A stretch of DNA of 64,000 nt from Sphingomonas sp. CBMAI 2297 (GTDB lineage Bacteria; Pseudomonadota; Alphaproteobacteria; Sphingomonadales; Sphingomonadaceae). The notes below the pieces were generated by a model. That model was not told the DNA's origin and did no database searches. It saw only the letters and a list, made by a program, of their open reading frames with translations. Positions 1 through 9,689 of the stretch are shown here, one piece after another. The position numbers and the translations under genes were made by a program. Numbering within the stretch: the first letter of the stretch is position 1; every line of letters begins with the position of its first letter. The DNA is taken from assembly GCF_029870595.1 (NCBI RefSeq), contig NZ_JAPDIR010000007.1, positions 62,001-126,000 of the forward strand. Reading direction: 5' to 3'.

Positions 1-1352
<1,352 letters not shown>

Positions 1353-1409
1353 ACTCCTGAGCCCGCTGCGATAATCCTGCCGTGCGATAGCGCGCGGAAG
1401 GGGGAGCGG

Positions 1410-2816
1410 ATGGCCGGATGGAGGAAGCGCGTCTCGCGCTGGTGGCTCGACGACCTGTTCGGCCCGCGGCACGAGGTTCGCTTCGCGCTTCGGATCAGCA
1501 CCCGCCTCGCCTGGCTGCGGCTCCGCCTGTGGCTGCGGCGGCCCCGGGGGATGGGGCTGCGGCGCCATTGGCCCAAGCCGGTCGCGCTCGCGCTGGTCGG
1601 CATCCTGGTGCCGCTCGGCATCGCCGCCGTGCTTTCGCTGCTGTTTCCGCAGGAAGCGCGCGGCGTCGCCGCCGCCTTCCATCGCCTCTTCACCGATCCG
1701 GAGGCGCCGCGGCTCGAATGGCGCGAGGCGGCGCAGATATTGCTGCTGCTGATCGGCGTGCCTTCCGCCTTTCTGCTCTGGCTGTTTCGGGACCTCAACG
1801 TCAACGCGACGCTCGACAACCAGCGCAAGGACGTGAACCTCAAGGAATTCCAGGAAATCCAGATGCGCGCCGCCGGCGCCATCGACGAGAAATTCCCCGC
1901 CGCCGCGCGCGAGACGCTGCAGATCGCCGCCCTGCACCAGATGCGTGCGTTCCTGCGCGGCGAATATGGCAAGAGCTTCCAGCGCCCGGCCTTCGAGCTG
2001 CTGCGCGCGCGGCTGGTCGCGAGCGCCGAGGCGACCGGCAGCAGCATCGTGGGGAATTGGCTGCAGGATTGGCGCGAGCGCTTCCGCCGGCTCGAGGGGC
2101 GCGACGCGACCCGCGCCGTGGTCGAGATGAAGCGCGAGATCGCCGGCGCCCGGCGCAAGCTTCGCCCCTGCGCCATCGCCGCGGCGGAGCAGACCATCCT
2201 GAGCGAGGAATGGGAGGCGGTGCTTCGAGGCAGCCTGCCGCTCGCGGGATCGGCCTTCGATCGCATCCAGCTGGGGCGCAAGACCGTGCTTTCCGGGGCG
2301 AGCTTCATCGATTGCCGCTTCCGGCTGGCGCGGCTGCGCTATGTGCATCTCGAGCGCGCCGAGCTGTCCGGCGCCTATCTGGAGGGCGCCTATCTGCGAG
2401 GCGCGCATCTCGAACAGGCCGTCTTCTTCTACGCCTATCTCGAATATGCCTCCTTTGTCGGCGCCGGTCTCGACCGGGCGTTGCTGCAGGGCGCCAGCGC
2501 GGCCGGCGCGCGGTTCACCAGCGCCTCGCTGCGCTTCGCGACGCTGGCCGATGCCGATCTGCGCGGCGCCTCCTTCTCGAACGCGGACCTGCGCGGCGCC
2601 GATTTCCTGGCTGCCGAACTCGCGGGCGCGAGCCTGAGAGGGGCGCGGCTGGAAGGCGCGAAGCTCGCCGATCAGGACGCGAGCCTGGTGGGCAATTGCG
2701 CCGGCGCCACGTTCGACGAAGCCACCGAGTTTGCGGCCGACTGGTCGATCCTGCCCGAAAGCGAGCGTGAGGCGGCGCGGCTGCCCTGGCTCGCCCGGGG
2801 AATGCGGCGGGTCTGA
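1410..2816 (+). CDS. Membrane-anchored pentapeptide-repeat protein
   Basis: A 468-residue protein with a basic N-terminus, two predicted membrane segments (about residues 57-79 and 107-126), a charged helical middle region, and a C-terminal run of pentapeptide repeats (roughly residues 280-425) of the A(D/N)Lxx type, for example ADLRGASFSNADLRGADF. Such repeats fold as a right-handed quadrilateral beta-helix. In some families they mimic DNA or act as scaffolds, but no function can be assigned here. The start follows a GGGGGAG-type ribosome site 57 bases after uvrB. Architecture is clear, role unknown. Confidence 0.8.
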   Translation: MAGWRKRVSRWWLDDLFGPRHEVRFALRISTRLAWLRLRLWLRRPRGMGLRRHWPKPVALALVGILVPLGIAAVLSLLFPQEARGVAAAFHRLFTDPEAPRLEWREAAQILLLLIGVPSAFLLWLFRDLNVNATLDNQRKDVNLKEFQEIQMRAAGAIDEKFPAAARETLQIAALHQMRAFLRGEYGKSFQRPAFELLRARLVASAEATGSSIVGNWLQDWRERFRRLEGRDATRAVVEMKREIAGARRKLRPCAIAAAEQTILSEEWEAVLRGSLPLAGSAFDRIQLGRKTVLSGASFIDCRFRLARLRYVHLERAELSGAYLEGAYLRGAHLEQAVFFYAYLEYASFVGAGLDRALLQGASAAGARFTSASLRFATLADADLRGASFSNADLRGADFLAAELAGASLRGARLEGAKLADQDASLVGNCAGATFDEATEFAADWSILPESEREAARLPWLARGMRRV

Positions 2817-2904
2817 GGCGCGATGCCGCGATAGAACGAAGCGGCAGGCCGTTTCGTCGCCGTAGCGGTTGAGCCGCCCGGGCACTTCCCGCATAAGGCC
2901 GCGC

Positions 2905-3447
2905 ATGCGACGCCAGCTGCTCGTCTTCGCCTCCGCGCTCGCCATTGCGGGCTGTTCGGAAACGCCGCGCGTGGTGCCGCCCCCCGCGCCCGCCCCCAGG
3001 CCGGTTCCCGTGCCCGCTCCCGCGCCGGCCCCGGCGCCCGCGCCCGTGCCGCAGGGCCCGGACTGGCGCGACTGGCCGCTCACGCCCGGCGACTGGGTCT
3101 ATCGCCAGGACGGTCGCGGCTCGGTCGCGTTCTTCGGCGTGGCCGGCGGCGAGGCCGAGCTGATCCTGCGCTGCGACGCCGGTCGCGGCCGGGTAGTGCT
3201 TTCGCGCAGGGGCGAGGGCGTGGCGAGCGTCACCGTGCGGACCACCAGCACGCTCCGCCAGCTCCCGGTCCAGCCGCTCCCCGGCGCGGCACCGCGGCTC
3301 GCCGCCGATCTCGCCCCGTCGGATTCGCTGCTCGACGCGATGGGCTTCAGCCGCGGGCGGTTCCTTGTCCAGGGCAATGGCCTGCCCACGCTGGTGGTGC
3401 CAGCCTATGCCGAGGTGCTGCGCGTCACCGAGGATTGCCGCGGATAG
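2905..3447 (+). CDS. Proline-rich lipoprotein of unknown function
   Basis: A 180-residue product beginning MRRQLLVFASALAIAGC, a type II signal peptide with lipobox AIAGC, so it is probably a membrane-anchored lipoprotein. The mature N-terminus is a Pro/Ala/Val tract (about residues 25-55) likely to span periplasmic space, followed by a small domain of about 120 residues containing GDWVYRQDGRGS and two cysteines near ILRCDAG and TEDCRG. An upstream in-frame TTG (2869) would disrupt the signal peptide, so the ATG at 2905 is preferred. The fold is not recognised. Confidence 0.75.
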   Translation: MRRQLLVFASALAIAGCSETPRVVPPPAPAPRPVPVPAPAPAPAPAPVPQGPDWRDWPLTPGDWVYRQDGRGSVAFFGVAGGEAELILRCDAGRGRVVLSRRGEGVASVTVRTTSTLRQLPVQPLPGAAPRLAADLAPSDSLLDAMGFSRGRFLVQGNGLPTLVVPAYAEVLRVTEDCRG

Positions 3448-3533
3448 ATGGGAGAAGGCCGATTCCAACGGCATGCGGCCGGCTTTCCGGCCCAGAATTC
3501 CAGAATCGCTCAGAAAAAGATTTTATACAAGAC

Positions 3534-3561
3534 TTGTTCTGCGACTCGCGGTGATTCAAAT
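3534..3561 (+). promoter_or_regulatory. Candidate promoter ahead of the structured RNA-like locus
   Basis: The only clearly AT-richer stretch in this intergenic region. TTGTTC (3534-3539) and TCAAAT (3556-3561) are 16 bases apart and resemble a housekeeping -35/-10 pair, about 40 bases before the extended Shine-Dalgarno sequence. Match quality is modest and other pairings are possible (for example TATACA at 3524-3529). Confidence 0.25.
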
Positions 3562-3618
3562 AGTTGGCGTGCCCTTTGAGGGTGCGTGCTTCTTCAACTA
3601 GCGAAAGGAGGTGATCCG

Positions 3619-3675
3619 ATGTCTCATGGTTCAGCAATGGGGTCGGTTCAGTTCGTTCGGGAGACGCACCGCTGA
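3619..3675 (+). CDS. Possible 18-residue leader peptide or small protein
   Basis: An ATG lies directly after the 14-base anti-Shine-Dalgarno complement, possibly too close (1-2 bases after the match, about 6 after the GGAGG core) for anything but core-driven initiation. It opens an 18-codon ORF, MSHGSAMGSVQFVRETHR, ending TGA. Codon usage is mixed with little third-position GC bias. An overlapping GTG-started frame (3611-3802) encodes 63 residues and is an alternative. The ribosome site argues for translation; the peptide is not recognised. Confidence 0.35.
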   Translation: MSHGSAMGSVQFVRETHR

Positions 3676-3812
3676 GCAGACGGACGCGGTCGGAAGCCCT
3701 CCGATCGTAAGGCGCACGGGAGGTATCCTCCTCCAATCAACGGCGCCAGTCCGAAGCAAAGCGGTCCGCATGGTCTCCCGGGCTGGAGCTTCCGGCCGCT
3801 GACCATGTCGGA

Positions 3813-3858
3813 GGTCGCCGGGTCGTCGGGAGACGCCCCGGCGGCCTCTTTCATTTTA
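3813..3858 (+). terminator. Strong Rho-independent terminator
   Basis: Arms GGTCGCCGGG (3813-3822) and CCCGGCGGCC (3837-3846) pair over 10 bp with one G-U. They are continued by a 1x1 mismatch and a CGTC/GACG inner stem capped by GGGA, then TCTTTCATTTTA. It closes the structured locus upstream. Confidence 0.7.
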
Positions 3859-3930
3859 CGGGGCGGTTCGAGCGCCCGCCCATCCCGGGAAGCACTTGTG
3901 ATGGCATTGGGTGCATCCGCGGCGGCTGCG

Positions 3931-4619
3931 ATGCGCGTCTGCCGCGCGCGGCGGCGCTTTCTCGGCGGATTGATCGCCATCCCCGCCATCTCCGCCATGA
4001 CGCCGGCGGCCGTCCGGGCGACGGGCATCCCGCGCGATCCGATCGCCGCGCTGGCGCTGGACGGCGCCCCGGCATGGCGGCGGAAGCCGTGACCGGTACG
4101 GACTATTGGGACCTGCTCGAACGCCGCTTCTTCCGTCCGGCGGGCATGCGCTCGACGGGGCCGCGCAACCGGCTGAAGCCCGGCGCCCGGATGGCGTCCG
4201 GGCATTTCTGGAACGATGACCGTTTCGACGACAACCCGCCCGCCAGCGCCCCCGGTTCGACCTGGGCGGCGGGCGGGCTGCTCTCGACCGCCGCCGACAT
4301 GGCGCGCTGGTCGATCGCGCTCGACCATGGCCGGATCCTCGGATCGGCGGCGCGCCGGGCGATGTGGCAGCCCGCGCCGCTCGCCGATGGCCGGCCCGCG
4401 GGATGGGGATATGGCTGGCAGGTCGAGACGGCGGGCGGCAGGACGATCGTGTCGCATGGCGGCGGCACGGCGGGCTTTTCCTGCCGGTATCGCCGCGATC
4501 TGTCCGAACCGCTCACGACCATCCTTCTCACCAATCAGAACGGCCGGGCGGATCCGAAGACGATGACCGACGCCCTGCTCGCGGCGATCCGGGCCGAGGG
4601 CCTCATCGCGCCGGCGTGA
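3931..4619 (+). pseudogene. Internally deleted serine hydrolase (beta-lactamase class C / esterase family)
   Basis: The 3' half (frame of 4074-4619, 181 residues) reads as the C-terminal domain of a class C beta-lactamase-like serine hydrolase: EAVTGTDYWDLLERRFFRP, then GGLLSTAADMARW, then WGYGWQ and SHGGGTAGF, the last being the family's HxG-type active-site motif. The expected N-terminal domain with SxxK and the YxN motif is absent. Just upstream, in another frame (3931-4092), is an apparent export signal, RRRFLGGLIAIPAISAM, followed by a short mature-like segment that ends at a stop. The simplest reading is a gene that lost about 150-200 codons with a frame change at the junction near 4070. 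Its 3' end overlaps the convergent GH5 gene by 17 bases. Confidence 0.65.
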
Positions 4620-6351
4620 ATGTCATCCTGCGCACCGCGCCGTCGAAGCTTTTCGCGCCCAGCACCAGCATGTTGTTGCCGTCGAGCAGCGTGACCCGGC
4701 CGGGCAGGCGGAGCGTCCGCCAGCCGGGCGCGGCGGGCACGTCGAGCGCCAGCGGCGTGCCGCCGTTCAGCGTCAGCGCGAGCGTGCCCCCCTTGCCGGA
4801 CCGCACTTCCACGTCGACGGCATAGCCGCCGCTCTCGGCCGAGAGCGAATAGCGCAGCCATTCCCCTGGCACGAAATCGCTGACGTACAGATATTCGCCC
4901 TCCGCGCGGGCGATGTCGACGCCGTCGTTGCGCCAGGTACGGCCGTTGTTCCAGGCGGTCCGCGCCTTGCCGGTGGCGACATGGTAGTTGGCGTCGTCGG
5001 TGTCGCTGTACGCGACGCCGGCCGGGCCGATGTCGTAATCCACCGCGTCGATCGCGCCGCCTTCCGCCGTGACCAGGAGCGGCGCGGAAGGGCGTGGGCT
5101 TGGATCGTGCGGCTGGCGCAGCATCGCGTCGACCACGTCCTGGTGGAACAGGTTGTTCTCGTGCCGGATGTCGTGGCGGGCGAGCTGCATCAGCGTGGCA
5201 TAGGCTTCCTCGCCGCTCGGGCGCGGACCCTTGCCGGTCCAATAGGCGACCAGCCTGTCCCAGCCGGGATTGGGGGCGATCTCGTGCGGATTGTTGAAAC
5301 CGATCTTCTTCAGCGGCCAGAAGGCCCAGCCGATGCCGTGCCGCTCGACCAGGGAGATCGCGTCGCGGAACCAGACATTGGAATTCTCCCCCGATTCCCC
5401 CAGCCAGAGGGGCATGGCGTAGGTCTTGCGCAGTTCGAGGAACGGCGCGATCGACGCTTCGTCGTTGAAGTTCCAATATTTGTGGAAGCTGAGCGCGGTG
5501 TTCGCGTCGGCGAAGGGCAGCAGGCCGGCATAGTTGTTGCCCCAGCAATTGCCCTCGATGACGAGCATGTGGCGCTTGTCGACTTGGCGGATCGCGGCCG
5601 CGATATCGGTGTAGAGCTGCTTGAGCGGGGCGTTGCCGGTCTCCTTGCAGCCATGGTCGCCGCCCGGGGCGGAGAAGTCCCAGTTCGGTTCGTTGAGCAG
5701 GTCGTACGCGCCGATCCCGGGCTCATTGGCATAGCGCGCGGCCAGCTTGCGCCACAGCGCGATCGTCTTGCGGCGATTCTCCGCGCTCTGCCACAGCGCG
5801 GGCCTGGCGGGATCGCGGTCGGCGATGGGCAGGTCGTTGCCCTGGCCGCCCGGCGCGGCGTGCAGGTCGAGGATCAGGTACATGCCATTCGCCTTGGTCC
5901 AGCCGAGCAGCGTGTCGATGCGGCGGAAGCCGTCCTCCAGCCAGCTGTCCTGGCCCGGCACCGGCTCCTTCTCCGCCGGCAGGGTGAGCAGATTATAGTG
6001 CATCGGCAGGCGGACGGAGTTCATTCCCCAGCGCGCCATCATGTCGATGTCCGCCTTGCGGGTGTGGTTGTCGAGCCAGGCCCGATAGAATTCCGCGGTC
6101 TTCTCCTCGCCGATCAGGTCGGCGATCGCCGCGCGGATGCGGTGTTGCTGGCCCGATCCCAGCTGGCCGAGCTGCAGCATATAGCCTTCCTGCAGCATCC
6201 AGCCGCCCAGCCCCATGCCCCGCAGCAGCACTTCCCGGCCGCTCTCGTCGACGATGCGGGGGCCATCGGCGCGCAGAAAGCCCTGCGCGGAGGATGGCAA
6301 CGTTGTCATCATCGTGAACGAGGCTAGCAGGGCGAGCGCGTGCTTCTTCAT
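4603..6351 (-). CDS. Secreted GH5-type glycoside hydrolase with C-terminal carbohydrate-binding-like domain
   Basis: A 582-residue protein with a Sec signal peptide (cleavage near SSAQG, residue 23). Residues about 28-400 form a glycoside hydrolase family 5-like TIM barrel: LLRGMGLGGW near the start, then LLNEPN with the probable acid/base Glu221, SFHKYW, and WLGESGEN with the probable nucleophile Glu319. The last 130 or so residues are beta-rich (ARAEGEYLYVSDFVPGEWLRY), like a family 6-type binding module. It probably cleaves a beta-linked glucan or mannan in the periplasm or outside the cell; the substrate cannot be told from sequence. It stands alone, transcribed toward the pseudogene. Confidence 0.85.
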   Translation of the reverse strand: MKKHALALLASFTMMTTLPSSAQGFLRADGPRIVDESGREVLLRGMGLGGWMLQEGYMLQLGQLGSGQQHRIRAAIADLIGEEKTAEFYRAWLDNHTRKADIDMMARWGMNSVRLPMHYNLLTLPAEKEPVPGQDSWLEDGFRRIDTLLGWTKANGMYLILDLHAAPGGQGNDLPIADRDPARPALWQSAENRRKTIALWRKLAARYANEPGIGAYDLLNEPNWDFSAPGGDHGCKETGNAPLKQLYTDIAAAIRQVDKRHMLVIEGNCWGNNYAGLLPFADANTALSFHKYWNFNDEASIAPFLELRKTYAMPLWLGESGENSNVWFRDAISLVERHGIGWAFWPLKKIGFNNPHEIAPNPGWDRLVAYWTGKGPRPSGEEAYATLMQLARHDIRHENNLFHQDVVDAMLRQPHDPSPRPSAPLLVTAEGGAIDAVDYDIGPAGVAYSDTDDANYHVATGKARTAWNNGRTWRNDGVDIARAEGEYLYVSDFVPGEWLRYSLSAESGGYAVDVEVRSGKGGTLALTLNGGTPLALDVPAAPGWRTLRLPGRVTLLDGNNMLVLGAKSFDGAVRRMTFTPAR

Positions 6352-6438
6352 CCGGGCGGTCCTCTCTGTTCGATTTTGGCGGGAGGGTAGCGCGGGGCCG
6401 GGCCGGGATCGACCCGGATTCGTCCTGGCCGGGCGCGT

Positions 6439-7191
6439 TCAGGGTGTGGGCGCGCGATCCGGCCGGTCATACAGCTCCCATAGCTGTTCTCCCGTCACCA
6501 CGTCGGCATAGGGCCTGCCGTTCGCATCGCGGCTCGGCGCATAGCGGAAACGTTTCCGGATCAGCCGGCAGGTCGTCTCGTCGAGATCGGCATTGCCGCT
6601 CGATCGCGTCACCTGGCAGTCGGTCACGCGCCCGTTCACGCCCACCGTGAAGCGCAGCCCCACCGTGCCGCTAGCGCCGGCCTCGGCCGCTGCCTTCGGA
6701 TAGTCGCGCCCGCTGATATGGCCTTCGAGCAGCCGCAGCACCGTGCCGCCCCCGCCGCCCGACCCGTCGCCGCTGCCGCCCGATCCCGTGCCGATGCCGG
6801 ATCCGCCGGCACCCGTGCCCGGTCCGGCCACGGGCGCGCTACCCGAATGCGCGTCATTGCCCTGCATCGGAAGCGTCGCCGCGGGAAGCGGCTGGGGCAG
6901 GGGCGTCTTCACCGGCGCGGCCACTTCGGTGGCGCGGGAAACCAGGTTGGGCGGCGCCGCCTTGCCCGATTCCCGGGGGGCGCGGGGCTTCGGCTTCGGC
7001 GTGGCTTGCGGCTCCGGCGGCGGTGGCGGCGGCAGCACGAAGCCCACCAGCCGCATCGCGGGTGTGGGGACGAGATGCAGGCTGACTCCCAGCCCGCGCA
7101 TCAGCAGCCAGACGAGCAGCACCACCAGCGCCAGCGCGCCCAGCGCGCTACCCAGCCGCTCGCGCGGGGTCGGGATGCCGGCGCCTGTCAT
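6439..7191 (-). CDS. TonB-family energy transducer-like protein
   Basis: A 250-residue protein with a single N-terminal membrane segment (about residues 14-32), a proline-rich periplasmic stretch (PPPPPPEPQATPKPKP) and a glycine/serine-rich linker. It ends in a TonB C-terminal domain (about residues 160-245) with DYPKAAAEAGASGTVGLRF and VTRSSGNADLDE. TonB proteins couple the proton gradient through ExbB/ExbD to outer-membrane receptors. No exbBD is adjacent, so this is probably an orphan or specialised TonB, possibly serving receptors such as the one at 52.6 kb. The Gly-rich linker is unusually long. Confidence 0.85.
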   Translation of the reverse strand: MTGAGIPTPRERLGSALGALALVVLLVWLLMRGLGVSLHLVPTPAMRLVGFVLPPPPPPEPQATPKPKPRAPRESGKAAPPNLVSRATEVAAPVKTPLPQPLPAATLPMQGNDAHSGSAPVAGPGTGAGGSGIGTGSGGSGDGSGGGGGTVLRLLEGHISGRDYPKAAAEAGASGTVGLRFTVGVNGRVTDCQVTRSSGNADLDETTCRLIRKRFRYAPSRDANGRPYADVVTGEQLWELYDRPDRAPTP

Positions 7192-7315
7192 GCCGCGGAC
7201 AATGCGCCGGATGCCGCGAACGATCCCGATGAATGCAATGTTGTTTTCGGTTCATGCAACCGCCGGCTGTCCGGCAAGTTGTCTGCACATTGGTTTCGAG
7301 GAAGGAATGGAAATC

Positions 7316-7633
7316 ATGCGCAAGCTCATCGCGGCCACCGCCGCTCTCGCACTGGCCATGCCGGTTGCGGTCATTCCGACCGCGCCTGCCCAGGCCCAGT
7401 CGCACTACAAGGGCAAATCGTCCAAGTCGCGCACCTACTACAAGAAGTGCCGCCGCTCGTCCGGCACGGCGGGCCTGGTCGGCGGCGCCGCGGTGGGCGT
7501 GCTCGCCGGGCCGGCGATCATCGGCCATGGCCTGCTCGGTGCCGCGGTGGGCGGTGTCGGCGGCGCGCTCGGCGGCCGGGCGGTCGATCGCAGCATCACC
7601 GCCAAGAAACGCTGCTATTATGTCCGCCGATAG
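7316..7633 (+). CDS. Small secreted glycine-zipper protein
   Basis: 105 residues with a signal peptide (MRKLIAATAALALAMPVAV, cleavage after AQAQ). A basic, tyrosine-rich segment (YKGKSSKSRTYYKKCRRSS) is followed by a glycine-zipper hairpin (GGAAVGVLAGPAIIGHGLLGAAVGGVGGALGG) and a basic tail. Such zippers insert in or pack against membranes. The start at 7316 is preferred over the ATG at 7307 because AAGGA then has a workable spacing. Function unknown. Confidence 0.75.
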   Translation: MRKLIAATAALALAMPVAVIPTAPAQAQSHYKGKSSKSRTYYKKCRRSSGTAGLVGGAAVGVLAGPAIIGHGLLGAAVGGVGGALGGRAVDRSITAKKRCYYVRR

Positions 7634-7643
7634 AGGCCGGCTG

Positions 7644-8705
7644 CTAGGTGGAGCGGCCGCGCGCGGTCACCGGCCAGGCGCCGGTCACCGTGCCGCCCTC
7701 CACCAGATGATAGAGATCGTACAGATTCACCGTCGGGTCGCAGTGCGGGGGCACCAGCGTGACGCGCTCCGCCAGGCCCGGCAGATCCTCGCCGATCAGC
7801 GCACCCTGCTCGTCGCCCATGAAGGCGTAGCGCGCGGTGCCTGACGCGGGCACGGGCACCCCGGCATCGGTGGCGAAAGACTTCAATCCCGCATCGATCG
7901 TCACCATGCCGGGCGTGTTCGCGCTGACCACGGTGGCATCCACCCACAGTGCCTGCTCGAAGCGCGGGCCGGCCAGTTCGCAGTCGCGATACTCGCGATC
8001 GAGGAAGAGGTAGCTCCCCACCTGCAGCTCGGTGAGCACGCCCAGCTCCGCGTCGATCGCGAAGGTGCCGGTGCCGGCGCCGGTCACTACCGGGATCGCG
8101 AATCCCGCCGCCGCCAGCGCCGCCAGCACGGTGCGCAGATAGTCGGTCTTCGCCACGATCGCCGCATGCCGGTCGGCATAGCTGGCGATATGCTGTTCCG
8201 AGCCGCAATAATATTGCACCCCGCCGAGCGTCAGCCCCGCCGCGGCGATGGCCTGGGCGAGCGCCACCGCGGCTTCGGGCGACGTCACGCCGGTGCGGTG
8301 CTTGCCGGGATCGACGTCGATGAAGAGCGTCGCGCCGCAGCCCGCCAGCGCGCGCGCCGCTTCCGGATGGTCCGCCACCACCGAGAGCCGGATTTTCGCC
8401 GCCAGCGCCGCCAGCCGGGCAATGCCGCCCCGGGTCACCACCGGCGAGGTCAGGTGGATGTCGCCCACCCCGTCCGCCGCGAGTGCCTCCGCCTCGCCCA
8501 GCTTGGCGCAGCAGATGCCCACCGCGCCCGCCGCGATCTGCCGCCGGGCGATTTCGCCGCTCTTGTGCGTCTTGGCGTGGGGCCGCAGCGCCAGGCCCCT
8601 TGCGCGGGCGAAGGCGGCCATCGCCGCGATGTTGCGGTCCATCGCTGCGACGTCGAGCAGCAGCGCGGGCGTGGCCAGGTCGGCGCGGGGCAGGGGGAAG
8701 TTCAT
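7644..8705 (-). CDS. PLP-dependent D-threonine aldolase / D-serine dehydratase-like enzyme
   Basis: A 353-residue member of the alanine-racemase N-terminal-fold family that includes D-threonine aldolase and DSD1-type D-serine dehydratase. The N-terminus has TPALLLDVAAMDRNI and LRPHAKTHKS, where the second Lys is the expected PLP Schiff-base residue. The C-terminus has LVPPHCDPTVNLYD, the metal-binding His/Cys motif shared by these enzymes. The expected reaction is retro-aldol or beta-elimination of D-3-hydroxy amino acids. Start at 8705 overlaps the stop of the upstream GNAT gene by 4 bases, so the two are co-translated. Confidence 0.88.
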   Translation of the reverse strand: MNFPLPRADLATPALLLDVAAMDRNIAAMAAFARARGLALRPHAKTHKSGEIARRQIAAGAVGICCAKLGEAEALAADGVGDIHLTSPVVTRGGIARLAALAAKIRLSVVADHPEAARALAGCGATLFIDVDPGKHRTGVTSPEAAVALAQAIAAAGLTLGGVQYYCGSEQHIASYADRHAAIVAKTDYLRTVLAALAAAGFAIPVVTGAGTGTFAIDAELGVLTELQVGSYLFLDREYRDCELAGPRFEQALWVDATVVSANTPGMVTIDAGLKSFATDAGVPVPASGTARYAFMGDEQGALIGEDLPGLAERVTLVPPHCDPTVNLYDLYHLVEGGTVTGAWPVTARGRST

Positions 8706-9532
8706 GCCGCAACCCTGTCTGGCGCCGCGGTCCGGCGCAAGCTTGGCCAGCGATATCCCGGCTTGTCGAGCCGCAGCCACACCGCCTCGATCGTCTCGCC
8801 CGTCTCATGCGTGAGCGGACCGCGCCCAATCTCGCCGAAGCCGCATCTGCGCACCATCGCCAGGCTCGCCGCGTTGCGCGTGTCGGTGGCGACGAACAGG
8901 GCGGGCATGCCGCTCGCAAAGGCATGGGCGACGAATGCCGCCAGCGCCTCGCCGCCATAGCCTTTGCCGCATTCGGCATCGAGGAGGATATAGGTGACCC
9001 AGGGCCATTGCCGCGCGCCGATCATCCCGATCACGTTGCCGTCGCGCTCGATGACGAACTCGTCGCGTTTCGCCGGGTCCGCTTCCGCATCCGCGAGCCA
9101 GCGTGCCGTCTCCTCGATCGACCGGTGCGGTGCCTGGCCCCAGTACCGCAGGGTCGGCGGATCGGTGAGGATCGCATGGAATGCAGCCACATCCTCGGGA
9201 CGGACGCGGCGCAGCACCAGCCGGCGCGTGCGCAATGCCTTCACGGGCGCCAGCGGCACCGCGAAGCTGAAATGGATGGCGATGCATAACAGCCCCAGCA
9301 GGCAGACCATGACCGGCACGCCGCTGCCACCCACCCAGCCATTCATCTGCCTGGCGACGATCTGGTCGGCCAGGTGATCGATATGGCGGGCAGATGTGTA
9401 CGGGCCGATGGTCTTGTGCAGATGCTGCGCCGCTTCGTGATGCAGCCAGAGCGAGATGCTCCACAGCGCCAGCAATGGCCCCCCGACCATCAGCGCCAAC
9501 CGCCCGAGCCCCCGTTTCAGCCGTCTATCCAC
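8702..9532 (-). CDS. Membrane-anchored GNAT acetyltransferase
   Basis: 276 residues from a GTG start. Two hydrophobic segments at about 11-30 and 68-92 precede a RimJ/RimL-type GNAT domain (about 98-262) with LRTRRLVLRRVRPEDVAAF and the acetyl-CoA loop region ECGKGYGGEALAAF. Most proteins of this family are soluble, so the membrane-spanning N-terminus is unusual. It may be a genuine fusion, or translation may begin later. The gene overlaps the aldolase-like gene by ATGA, suggesting a shared role, but the acetylated substrate is unknown. Confidence 0.75.
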   Translation of the reverse strand: MDRRLKRGLGRLALMVGGPLLALWSISLWLHHEAAQHLHKTIGPYTSARHIDHLADQIVARQMNGWVGGSGVPVMVCLLGLLCIAIHFSFAVPLAPVKALRTRRLVLRRVRPEDVAAFHAILTDPPTLRYWGQAPHRSIEETARWLADAEADPAKRDEFVIERDGNVIGMIGARQWPWVTYILLDAECGKGYGGEALAAFVAHAFASGMPALFVATDTRNAASLAMVRRCGFGEIGRGPLTHETGETIEAVWLRLDKPGYRWPSLRRTAAPDRVAA

Positions 9533-9689
9533 CGCTTCTGCCTAGCAAAGCGCGGTGCGGCTTCCAAAATGGGATTCCATCGGCCAACACCGCGCCATGG
9601 GGAGTCGCGGGCTCTGCGCGTCCTATCGTTCCCGAAGGGGTGAAGGACGTGCAGCCTGGCGGCCAATGTCAAGTTCGAAGGATGATCCG

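Larger units (their letters stand above)
3603..3858 (+). ncRNA. Putative structured leader or small RNA ending in a strong intrinsic terminator
   Basis: This gap between the lipoprotein gene and the decayed hydrolase is highly structured. It starts with AAAGGAGGTGATCC (3604-3617), complementary over 14 bases to the standard 16S rRNA 3' end, then an ATG and an 18-codon ORF. It continues with hairpins at 3687-3707 (8 bp stem), 3719-3731 (GGAGG/CCTCC), 3769-3807 (CATGGTC/GACCATG enclosing a 7 bp inner stem at 3781-3797) and 3813-3846 (10 bp stem plus inner 4 bp stem, GGGA loop) followed by the T-rich TCTTTCATTTT. The last is a convincing Rho-independent terminator. It could be an autonomous small RNA, an attenuating leader for the hydrolase, or a tiny-protein mRNA. 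No known Rfam family was recognised. Confidence 0.45.

Noticed and set aside
3805..4092. 95-codon frame as an independent gene
   Set aside because: It begins inside the terminator hairpin; only its part after 3931 resembles a signal peptide, which is better explained as part of the decayed hydrolase.
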